Shown: positions 1-6,400 of the stretch, piece after piece
How the letters are laid out: each line of letters opens with the position of its first letter
How positions within the stretch are numbered: the first letter of the stretch is position 1
Assembly: GCA_003153585.1 (NCBI GenBank)
Contig: PLZZ01000214.1
Location: 2,833-10,759 of the forward strand
Direction: 5' to 3'
DNA from: Acidobacteriota bacterium
GTDB taxonomy: Bacteria; Acidobacteriota; Terriglobia; Acidiferrales; UBA7541
DNA length: 7,927 nucleotides
The notes under the pieces: model-generated
The model's input: only the letters and a program-made list of their open reading frames with translations
Databases searched by the model: none
Told to the model about the DNA's origin: nothing
Position numbers and translations under genes: made by a program

Positions 1-74
1 ACGGCGACGGAAGAAGTGATCATGATGATGGCAGTCAACTTTCCGCGGAGGGAGAAATTGCGCAGGGGATGCAT
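1..74 (-). CDS. N-terminus of a membrane sensor protein, CHASE8-like (partial, runs off the left edge)
   Basis: Only the first 24 codons and two bases are inside the window. The ATG is at 74-72 and the peptide begins MHPLRNFSLRGKLTAIIMIT. A basic stretch (SLRGKL) followed by a hydrophobic run (TAIIMITSSVA) is the usual opening of inner-membrane sensors carrying a periplasmic CHASE8 domain. These continue as HAMP plus either histidine kinase or GGDEF modules. The start lies one nucleotide after the TGA of the YfiR-family gene, so translation is probably coupled; a weak GGA sits about 11 nt upstream inside that gene. In Pseudomonas the partner of YfiR is the CHASE8-containing diguanylate cyclase YfiN, so a sensor at this position fits. 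Whether the output domain is a kinase or a cyclase cannot be seen. That a gene starts here is fairly secure; its identity is inference from a short motif and context. Confidence 0.6.
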   Translation of the reverse strand, partial: MHPLRNFSLRGKLTAIIMITSSVA

Positions 75-75
75 A

Positions 76-717
76 TCAGCTTTTTCCAATGGCGGGAGCG
101 TCACGCACAATTTTTGCCAATGCCAAGAGTTTCGAACTAATCTTCAGACCGGCGCGGTCAGCGGCATCTGGATTGATGAAGAAACGGACTCGGTTTTCCT
201 CCAGCGTGAACTGGATGGCACCTCCCGAAGATGCGAAATCATCGCTTTCACCGATCACTAAGACATACTGGCCACGAATCTTGGCGAGGACTTCGGGCAG
301 CAGATGACTCTCAGAGGCCGCGACGAACAAGATTTGGCAGCCGCTAATGTCCGCAACACGTTTTACGCGTGCGACACTTGCCGGATGCTCCGCAATTACC
401 TTCCCTCGCAACGCATTGTCGAGCGCGCTGCCGAACGGGTCGGTCCCGAGTATGCAGACCAAAAAAGGAGATTGAGGACCGGCGAACGCATTCGTAGGCC
501 AATCCACGAATTTAGCGAAATTGAAAAGAAAGGCGGCCTTTAACTCATACTCGCTTGGCGGCCTCACCTGCGCGGGCAAAGCCGTCGGGAAATTATAGGC
601 AGAGGAAAAAAGAATCATTTGCAAGAAAAAGAAACGCAGAGAGAGCTTGGAATTTCCGCGACGCCCGGCGGCAGCGCCGGATGATAAATGGCTCGGGCTT
701 GTGCGACGCAAGTTCAA
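76..717 (-). CDS. YfiR/DUF4154-family periplasmic protein
   Basis: The product is 213 residues, a little longer than the roughly 190 of Pseudomonas YfiR because of a long N-terminus. Both family hallmarks are visible: EYELKAAFLFNFAKFVDWP at about 56-74, and a C-terminal block with GGAIQF (165-170), VRFFINPDAADRAGLKIS (177-194) and a final helix KLLALAKIV. Residues 25-50 form a signal peptide (hydrophobic LRFFFLQMILFSS, then an ALPAQ cleavage-like site), so the mature protein should be periplasmic. YfiR proteins act as periplasmic repressors of a CHASE8-type inner-membrane sensor, and the next gene looks like such a sensor. Two cysteines remain, C88 and C127. The start is a TTG at 717, chosen because GGAG lies 8 nt upstream and an in-frame TAA lies just before it; the first ATG (residue 34) falls inside the signal peptide and lacks a ribosome binding site. 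It follows the receptor gene by 16 nt. Family assignment is firm; the ligand or partner is inferred. Confidence 0.88.
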   Translation of the reverse strand: MNLRRTSPSHLSSGAAAGRRGNSKLSLRFFFLQMILFSSAYNFPTALPAQVRPPSEYELKAAFLFNFAKFVDWPTNAFAGPQSPFLVCILGTDPFGSALDNALRGKVIAEHPASVARVKRVADISGCQILFVAASESHLLPEVLAKIRGQYVLVIGESDDFASSGGAIQFTLEENRVRFFINPDAADRAGLKISSKLLALAKIVRDAPAIGKS

Positions 718-733
718 TTTTTAGGCTCCGCCA

Positions 734-2785
734 TCAGAATCGCCACGTGAACTTGGCATAGGCACTGCGTTTGATCAGAGTAGATGTGGCAGCTCCGGTC
801 GACTCGATGAACTCAAGGTGCTCATCCCTTACGAGATTTTGCCCGACCAAGCTGATGGACAATCCTTCCCGGTAATGCCAGGTGAGCCCTGTGTCGACCC
901 TGGTGTAAGAGGGAATCTTTGGATCGTTGAGACTACCCACGAAATACGCCGAGGTATCCCACGCCAGGTTGTGAGGAAAAATAAAGTGTGATCGAAGCTG
1001 AGCTGAATTTACAGGGCTGCTTCCCTCCGCAGCGGACACCGAAGTGGTGTCCTGGCTCGACGGATCTAAGTGCATATGAATTTGTTCCAAGGCATATCCC
1101 GGGCTGAGCGTCCACCGATCGGTTACCTTCCAGTTCGCGGCGATCTCCAGTCCTTGAGATTCCCCGTGCATCAGATTTTCGAGAATCGAAGGTATGAATA
1201 AATGAGGGGGAGCCGGCGTCGTTTCGAAAACGGGTGGGGCTGGCTCAACTGTTCCCTGATGGGTATAGCCTCCGTAAAAAGCCGCCACATCGATCGATAG
1301 ACGTTTCAGTGCGGTGATTCGGGTGCCGGCTTCATAAGCGGTCAAATCTTCGTTCTTAAAATGAGGATTACCTACCAACCCGATCAGGACTGGCGTGCCA
1401 TCAGGTCCCACGAATCCTCCGAAGTTTAAACGTTCGGCAGTATCCAAACTGGCAGGAGTGCGAGCAGCTCGTGAAATCGCGGCCCAGAACATTTGGTGGC
1501 TGTTCGGCTGCCACGTTAAGCGGGCGCTCGGCAGCAATACGAACCCGGTGTAGTAATCATGCTCCAGCTTTGTGCCCAGTGTCAGGTAGAGCCGATCCGG
1601 CGAGAGGGCAATTTCATCCTGAATGAATGAACTGCCTATTTGAGTGTTCAGGTCTGCGGGGTTCAAACTTATGCTGAGATCCCCGTGGGTATGCGAAGAC
1701 GAGTAGCGATAGCCCAATCCCCAAAGAATGCTTTGTCGCTGGCCCCAACTGAAGTGGTGTTGGAAATCTAAATTTAGCGTGTATCGCCCTTCATCGAGAA
1801 CGTCGGGGCGCTTGAACTCATCATAGGAGATTTGAAGGGAAGTGTCGGACCGGGCAGAGAAAGTATGATTCCAGGCCAGCTGAAGAAAGCCGCCGGACAA
1901 ATCCACTCCGGGGTCAACCTCTTGAGGACCTGGCGACGTAACGGACTGCAGAGTGAGATTCGGGTTGCCCTCCCGTCCTGCGTACATGCTCCCTTGGATG
2001 GTCAGCATATCCTTCGGTGAAAGATTGCTATCCACCCGAAAACCACCGCTAAGAAGGTGCCAGCCATCGCCTCCGTTTTGGCCGTCGAGCCCCGGTAGCT
2101 GGGCCTGATTAAAATACTTAGAATAGACTCGATAATCGGTGTCCTTGCCAAGTGTGCCCCCGTATTGCGTCGTCGCAAATCCCTGGTCGAGGGTTCCTCC
2201 ACCGGCAACAATCAACCCTCCGTGCGTATCGGCGGCCTTTTTGGTGATGATGTTGACCACGCCATTGACGGCGTTTGCCCCCCAAATCGTCCCGCCGGGA
2301 CCGCGGATCACTTCGATTCTTTCGATATCCTCAAGCGGCATATCCAGCACGTCCCAGAAGACGCCGCCGAAGGTGGGCAGGTATACCGTGCGGCCGTCCA
2401 CCAGCACCAACAATTCGTTGCTGAATTCACCATTCAGCCCGCGAGCGCTGATGGCCCAGGTGTTGGCGTTGATTTGAGCCACATCCATCCCGGGCACCAT
2501 TCTCAGAAGATCGGGAATGTTCGTCGCGCCGGAGCGGCTGATATCTTCAGCCGTGATCACGAAAATTGCCGAAGCCGTGCGCGAAAGCGTTTGCTCGCTT
2601 TTCGAGACTGACGTCACCTGGACATTCATCAGATCTTCCAGACTCTTTGTCGTCAGGTCTGTTGAAGTCTGTTGCGGCCACGCTGGTAAGGCCAGAAATC
2701 CCAGCAGAGCGATCTGCGCGAGAGCACGCGAAGTGATGCACGAGAGAAATTCAATCCTCTCTATCCAAACATTGCACTTCCGCAT
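734..2785 (-). CDS. TonB-dependent outer-membrane receptor, ligand unknown
   Basis: The 683-residue protein has an N-terminal signal peptide (about 1-39, hydrophobic core LAQIALLGFLALPA), then LEDLMNVQVTSVSK (49-62), which may include the TonB box. The plug domain spans about 66-183, with VFVIT-type start IFVITAEDI, DLLRMVPGMDVAQI, ARGLNGEF, LVLVDGRTVY, IERIEVIRGPGG and GANAVNGVVNIITK. The rest is a beta-barrel of alternating strands ending in WRF with a terminal phenylalanine, the outer-membrane insertion signal. No N-terminal STN signalling domain is present, so it is not a FecA-type transducer. The start is the ATG at 2785 because GAAGGAAGGGGG lies immediately upstream; the ATG at 2827 would add 14 residues before the signal peptide with no such site. 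Receptors of this LEDLM/VTSVSK type are often found beside DUF4154 genes, as here. The class is secure. The substrate (siderophore, cobalamin, sugar or other) cannot be told from sequence. Confidence 0.93.
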   Translation of the reverse strand: MRKCNVWIERIEFLSCITSRALAQIALLGFLALPAWPQQTSTDLTTKSLEDLMNVQVTSVSKSEQTLSRTASAIFVITAEDISRSGATNIPDLLRMVPGMDVAQINANTWAISARGLNGEFSNELLVLVDGRTVYLPTFGGVFWDVLDMPLEDIERIEVIRGPGGTIWGANAVNGVVNIITKKAADTHGGLIVAGGGTLDQGFATTQYGGTLGKDTDYRVYSKYFNQAQLPGLDGQNGGDGWHLLSGGFRVDSNLSPKDMLTIQGSMYAGREGNPNLTLQSVTSPGPQEVDPGVDLSGGFLQLAWNHTFSARSDTSLQISYDEFKRPDVLDEGRYTLNLDFQHHFSWGQRQSILWGLGYRYSSSHTHGDLSISLNPADLNTQIGSSFIQDEIALSPDRLYLTLGTKLEHDYYTGFVLLPSARLTWQPNSHQMFWAAISRAARTPASLDTAERLNFGGFVGPDGTPVLIGLVGNPHFKNEDLTAYEAGTRITALKRLSIDVAAFYGGYTHQGTVEPAPPVFETTPAPPHLFIPSILENLMHGESQGLEIAANWKVTDRWTLSPGYALEQIHMHLDPSSQDTTSVSAAEGSSPVNSAQLRSHFIFPHNLAWDTSAYFVGSLNDPKIPSYTRVDTGLTWHYREGLSISLVGQNLVRDEHLEFIESTGAATSTLIKRSAYAKFTWRF

Positions 2786-3113
2786 TCCCCCTTCCTTCTG
2801 CCCACGAGGACTGAGCCAACAGAACATCGTTCGGTAGCCATCACTGTGGTGAACGGAACGGGTGGGAAGGGAGCAGACAGGAGGCCAAACTGATGATCGT
2901 CAAGTGAGGGCAAGGCGCCTAGAATCAGTGAACTACCCTATTGCGAGAGTTTCATTGCGCGAACATTCACCGTGGAAAATGTTTCAGGAAGGACGGCCAG
3001 TGTCGGTATGAAACGATGTTAACACTGTGTTAAAAAACGGCCAGGAATCCGCGTCTGCTTGCTTCCGAGGTATGATTCCCCTATTGTGTGGAGACTCCTT
3101 AGAAAGAGAGCTG
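2786..3113. other. Divergent intergenic region between the receptor operon and phoB
   Basis: This 328-nt stretch holds no convincing gene. It must carry the promoters for both the leftward receptor operon and the rightward phoB operon. Seen in it: the TGTTAA tandem repeat at 3017-3033; a TATGAT at 3071-3076 that could be a -10 element for phoB, with no good -35 and 37 nt after the repeat; and a 6-bp inverted repeat AACATT/AATGTT at 2962-2967 and 2978-2983 with a 10-nt spacer. There is also a short TCAC-TGTG-GTGA dyad near 2844. For the leftward operon no promoter stands out; a TTGACG on the minus strand near 2900 has no good -10 partner. Confidence 0.6.
3017..3038 (+). promoter_or_regulatory. 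PHO-box-like tandem repeat upstream of phoB
   Basis: TGTTAA occurs at 3017-3022 and again at 3028-3033, exactly 11 bp apart: units TGTTAACACTG and TGTTAAAAAAC. PhoB-family regulators bind direct repeats of about 7 bp with 4-bp spacers, the same 11-bp geometry, so this is a reasonable site for autoregulation of phoBR. The same stretch also reads as a perfect palindrome, TTAACAC-T-GTGTTAA (3019-3033), so a dimeric repressor is an alternative reader. The related repeat before pstS favours PhoB. Binding is inferred, not shown. Confidence 0.5.
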
Positions 3114-3812
3114 ATGAAACGCGTACTGGTGATCGAAGACGACAAAGACATCGTTGAATTAGTGCGCTACAACCTGGAGAAGGACGGTTACCAGGTAGCG
3201 TCCAGTGGGGATGGCTCGACTGGGCTCGCCCAGATTCGAAAAGCCGCGCCTGACCTGCTGATCCTGGACCTGATGTTGCCAAAACTTTCGGGACTTGAGA
3301 TCTGCAAAGAGGTTCGCAAGGATGTCACGCTGAACCGGCTACCGATTCTGATTCTCACCGCTAAGGGAGAAGAAGCGGACCGCGTAGTTGGCCTGGAACT
3401 TGGCGCGGACGATTACGTCACGAAGCCATTCAGTCCGCGCGAGCTTGTTGCGCGAGTGAAGGCGCTCTTGCGACGAGCCGAACCTGGAGCACCCTCCGAG
3501 AAACCGCTTGAGATTGGCGCACTGAAAATTGATCCGGCGGCATACCGTGTAACGCGCGCAGGAAAACCAGTGCAGATGAGCACCCTCGAGTTCCGGCTGC
3601 TTTATTTTTTGGCGGCGCGTCCCAATCGGGTGTTTACGCGCGACCAGTTACTCGACGCGGTTTGGGGCACGGAACGATTTGTCACGCCGCGCAGCGTGGA
3701 CGTATATGTGCGGCGACTGCGCGAGAAAATTGAAGTCGATCCGCAGCATCCGGGGTTCATGAAAACCATTCGCGGAGCCGGTTACCTCTTCGAAACCAGC
3801 CGTGCGAGCTAG
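3114..3812 (+). CDS. phoB: Phosphate regulon response regulator PhoB (OmpR/PhoB family)
   Basis: This is a 232-residue two-domain regulator. The receiver domain (1-120) has the acidic pair E8/D9-D10, phosphoacceptor D52 in LILDLMLP, T82 in ILTAKGEEADR and K104 in YVTKPF. The winged-helix DNA-binding domain (about 132-228) has LEFRLLYFL, the recognition-helix region RSVDVYVRRLREKI and the closing hairpin IRGAGYLF. All residues needed for phosphorylation are present, so it should be active. It would be phosphorylated by PhoR, encoded by the overlapping next gene, and activate phosphate-starvation genes. The start at 3114 follows AAAGAGAG closely and gives the canonical MKRVLVIEDD; the open frame extends upstream to a GTG at 3027, but that would overlap the tandem repeat and add 29 unrelated residues. 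Naming it PhoB rather than another OmpR-family member rests on phoR, phoU and pst genes downstream. Confidence 0.93.
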   Translation: MKRVLVIEDDKDIVELVRYNLEKDGYQVASSGDGSTGLAQIRKAAPDLLILDLMLPKLSGLEICKEVRKDVTLNRLPILILTAKGEEADRVVGLELGADDYVTKPFSPRELVARVKALLRRAEPGAPSEKPLEIGALKIDPAAYRVTRAGKPVQMSTLEFRLLYFLAARPNRVFTRDQLLDAVWGTERFVTPRSVDVYVRRLREKIEVDPQHPGFMKTIRGAGYLFETSRAS

Positions 3813-5568
3813 GCTTTTCTGGCGGCTGGGACTGACGTACTTAGTCCTTCTGGCCGGCGTATTGATCGCCGTTGATTCCTATTCTTCCCGCGTCGTTCGA
3901 AGCCACTCGATACGCTCTGCAAACGATCAGCTCGTTTCGTTGATGCATCTCGCAGAGGCCCGCCCGCCCGACGTCGGCCATGAGCCGGAGCTGCGTGCAT
4001 GGACCGACTGGATGGCGAAAAGCGGAGCGCGCGTCACCGTAATCAACGCTTCGGGAGGGGTTTTAGCGGACTCGGCAAATGGCGCAGGCGACCCCGAAAA
4101 ACCGAGCGACTGGCCCGAGGTGCAACAAGCTCTCGCTAATGGTGTGGGACGGTCGGTAGATAGCGTCCGTGAACTCGTGTGCCGAGCGCAACGTTTTCAG
4201 CCAGCTTCTGGTTCGCCTATCGTGATTCGCCTCTCATTGCCGCTGGCGCAAATTGATTTGTCGCTAAAAGAGCTTCGTCAGCGGTTACTGGTCGCTTCGT
4301 TAATCATTTTAGTTATCGGAATTGGGGTATCCCTGATTTTCGCGCGCATGTTTGCCGCGCGTGTCGAACATCTGAAAGATTTCTCGCAACGAATCGCTGC
4401 TGGAGACTTTCACTCCTGGTTGCCCGTGGGGCCGCGAGATGAACTTTCCGATCTGGGAGACTCGATGAACCAAACGGCCGCGCACCTTGACCGTGAGATG
4501 CGCTCGCTAAGCAGCGAACGCAACCGGTCGAGCGCGATCCTTCGAAGCATGGTGGAAGGTGTTGCCGTGGTCGATGCGCAGGAACGGCTGGTGTTTTGCA
4601 ACCGCGCGTTTTCGGAAATCTTGAACGTCCAATCGGTGACCAGCGAAGGCAGTCCGTTAATTGAAGTCGTTCGAAGCTCGGAATTGATCGGTCTTATTCG
4701 AAAAGCTTTGCAAGGCGAGGAGGGTCTGCAGAACGATATTGAGATAGGAATCGTGCAACCACTGAGTTTTTCAGTGACTGCTGCGCCGGTGCAAGCCTTG
4801 GACTCGGATCGAAACGTGCCCGCGGACAAGCCCTCCGGAGCGGTCGTCGTTTTGCACGACGTGACCGAGTTGCGGCGGCTCGAACGCGTGCGCCAGGATT
4901 TTGTCGGAAATGTCTCGCATGAATTCAAAACTCCGCTGACGGCCATTCAAGGTTTTGCCGAAACATTGTTGGCCGGAGCAATCGACGACCCTAAGAACAA
5001 TCGCCGGTTCCTGGAAATTATTCGCGAGCACGCCGCACGCCTGGCTCGGGTGACGGATGATTTGCTGAAACTAGCCCGCATCGAGGCAGGAAAGCTTGAA
5101 TTGGAATTTTTTCCGGTCGGCGTGCAGGAACTGATCGAAGGCTGTGCGGAGACGACCTTGCTGAAAGCCAGCCGTAAGCAAATTTCATTCAGCATGGAAG
5201 TTCCGGCCGGGATTCCGGCTCTGCGCGGCGACGCGAGTCTGCTGCATGACGTCTTGCAGAATTTGCTCGATAATGCCATCCAGTACACGCCGCCGGGCGG
5301 CCGAATAGTTGTCGGAGCAGGCGCAGGGCCTCACGAAGCAGCCATTACAATTTCAGATTCCGGAATTGGAATACCGCTTGCCGACCAGGAGCGGATTTTC
5401 GAGCGCTTTTACAGAGTGGACGCTGCGCGATCTCGGGAAGCCGGCGGTACCGGGCTGGGGCTTTCGATTGCCAAGCACATCGTGGAAGCGCACGGTGGGC
5501 GCTTGTGGGTTGAGAGCGCTGTCGGCCAAGGATCGAAGTTCTCTTTTTCCATTCCTCTTGCCAGCTAA
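3802..5568 (+). CDS. phoR: Phosphate regulon sensor histidine kinase PhoR
   Basis: The 588-residue kinase is organised as: first membrane segment about 8-26; extracytoplasmic sensor region about 27-160 (VTVINASGGVLADS at 78-91 resembles Cache/PhoR sensor folds); second membrane segment about 161-182; HAMP about 183-235; and PAS about 243-355 (EGVAVVDAQERLVFCNRAF). It then has HisKA with H373 in FVGNVSHEFKTPLT, followed by the ATPase domain. The N box is N487-N491 (NLLDN), G1 is DSGIGI at 519-524, the F box is FERFYR and G2 is GGTGLGLSI at 548-556. All catalytic motifs are intact. It starts with GTG at 3802 inside phoB, overlapping by 11 bp without a clear ribosome binding site, so coupled translation with phoB is likely. 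The large sensor loop and PAS domain make it closer in layout to Bacillus-type PhoR than to the shorter E. coli protein. Partner is PhoB; PhoU is expected to modulate it. Confidence 0.93.
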   Translation: MRARLFWRLGLTYLVLLAGVLIAVDSYSSRVVRSHSIRSANDQLVSLMHLAEARPPDVGHEPELRAWTDWMAKSGARVTVINASGGVLADSANGAGDPEKPSDWPEVQQALANGVGRSVDSVRELVCRAQRFQPASGSPIVIRLSLPLAQIDLSLKELRQRLLVASLIILVIGIGVSLIFARMFAARVEHLKDFSQRIAAGDFHSWLPVGPRDELSDLGDSMNQTAAHLDREMRSLSSERNRSSAILRSMVEGVAVVDAQERLVFCNRAFSEILNVQSVTSEGSPLIEVVRSSELIGLIRKALQGEEGLQNDIEIGIVQPLSFSVTAAPVQALDSDRNVPADKPSGAVVVLHDVTELRRLERVRQDFVGNVSHEFKTPLTAIQGFAETLLAGAIDDPKNNRRFLEIIREHAARLARVTDDLLKLARIEAGKLELEFFPVGVQELIEGCAETTLLKASRKQISFSMEVPAGIPALRGDASLLHDVLQNLLDNAIQYTPPGGRIVVGAGAGPHEAAITISDSGIGIPLADQERIFERFYRVDAARSREAGGTGLGLSIAKHIVEAHGGRLWVESAVGQGSKFSFSIPLAS

Positions 5569-5683
5569 GCCTAGAGTTGTCTCACAACATTCACCAGCCA
5601 TTAATTCGGTTGCAGTCTTTCCCTGCCATCCTGTACGCGCAGACATTTAATGAGACCCCGGTGATTTAGGACGGAGGTGGAGA
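5569..5683 (+). other. phoR-phoU spacer
   Basis: This 115-nt gap contains no gene and no tandem repeat of the kind seen before phoB and pstS. A small hairpin GTTGT-CTC-ACAAC (5576-5588) follows the phoR stop but lacks a T-tract, so it is not a rho-independent terminator. A strong purine-rich ribosome binding site, GGAGGTGGAG, precedes the phoU ATG. phoU is probably read through from phoBR, or from a weak promoter not recognisable by eye. Confidence 0.5.
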
Positions 5684-6400
5684 ATGGCGGCTACGAAAAC
5701 CAGCACCGAAGGAATTTTTCAAAGTGTTTTAGTGAACTACCTGGTATCCCAGGCGCGCACGGTGGAGGCCTCCGTCAACCGCGCTCTCTGGGCGCTGCTG
5801 GAGCGCAATGAGCGGTTGGCCAGCGAGGTCTTTCTGAATGAGCCGCGCATCAACGAAATGGAAATCGTGATTGACGAGCACGCCATCCGCATGTTGCGCC
5901 AGGGAAACCTGGCTGATACGGAAGTGCGGCTGATTGTCGCTACACTCAAAATCAATAACGACCTCGAGCGCATGGGCGATCTGGCCGTGAACCTTAGCGA
6001 ACGCGCCATTTCGCTATCGGCGATGGGCGAAGTGCCCATTCCAGTCGAGCTTGAGCCCATGGCTACAGCGGTGCGCGCGATGGTTTCGAAATGTTTAGGA
6101 GCATTGATTTACCAAAACGTGGACCTCGCGACCCTAGTGCTCGAAAGCGACGACGTAGTGGACCAATACCGCGACCATTTGTTCGAGTCCCTGCTGTCCG
6201 GCATGACCCTGAACCCTTCTCTGGCGGCTCCGAATCTGCACTACGTGCTGGCCTCGCGCCACCTCGAGCGGATTGCAGATCATGCGACCAACATCGCGGA
6301 AGACATCCTGTTCTGGATCCGCGGGCTAGAAGTCCGCCACGGACGCGCAAAGCAAATCGAAATTACGGCCGAGGACAGCCTCGCGGCAGGGACCTTATAA
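5684..6400 (+). CDS. phoU: Phosphate signalling regulator PhoU
   Basis: The 238-residue, nearly all-helical protein contains the two PhoU repeats. Each has the metal-binding signature: NNDLERMGDLAVNLSE at 91-106 (E95, D99, E106) and SRHLERIADHATNIAEDI at 191-208 (E195, D199, E206, D207). Length matches the family (about 220-240), and the short acidic tail after WIRGLEVRHG is not conserved. PhoU is a cytoplasmic adaptor that links the Pst transporter to PhoR and keeps the kinase off when phosphate is ample. The ATG at 5684 follows a strong GGAGGTGGAG site. It lies between phoR and pstS, whereas in E. coli it closes the pst operon; here it may be co-transcribed with phoBR. Assignment is secure from both motifs and context. 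Confidence 0.94.
   Translation: MAATKTSTEGIFQSVLVNYLVSQARTVEASVNRALWALLERNERLASEVFLNEPRINEMEIVIDEHAIRMLRQGNLADTEVRLIVATLKINNDLERMGDLAVNLSERAISLSAMGEVPIPVELEPMATAVRAMVSKCLGALIYQNVDLATLVLESDDVVDQYRDHLFESLLSGMTLNPSLAAPNLHYVLASRHLERIADHATNIAEDILFWIRGLEVRHGRAKQIEITAEDSLAAGTL

Noticed and set aside
2139..2611. Two plus-strand open frames (112 and 148 codons) opposite the receptor plug domain
   Set aside because: They are antisense to the most conserved part of the receptor and have no ribosome binding site or recognisable motif.
2786..2827. Upstream in-frame ATG for the receptor gene at 2827
   Set aside because: It adds 14 residues ahead of the signal peptide, and the ATG at 2785 has a strong GAAGGAAGGGGG site directly before it.
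2962..2983. Inverted repeat AACATT/AATGTT in the divergent spacer as an operator
   Set aside because: Six-bp arms with a 10-nt spacer are expected by chance in an intergenic region of this length, and no second copy was seen.
3027..3113. Upstream GTG start at 3027 for phoB
   Set aside because: It overlaps the tandem repeat and adds 29 residues with no relation to receiver domains; the start at 3114 gives the canonical N-terminus with a ribosome binding site.
4410..4946. 178-codon open frame on the minus strand inside phoR
   Set aside because: It is fully antisense to conserved HAMP, PAS and HisKA coding sequence, rich in Ser and Arg as antisense shadows often are, and has no recognisable domain.
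5576..5588. Hairpin GTTGT-CTC-ACAAC after phoR as a terminator
   Set aside because: The stem is only 5 bp and no T-tract follows.
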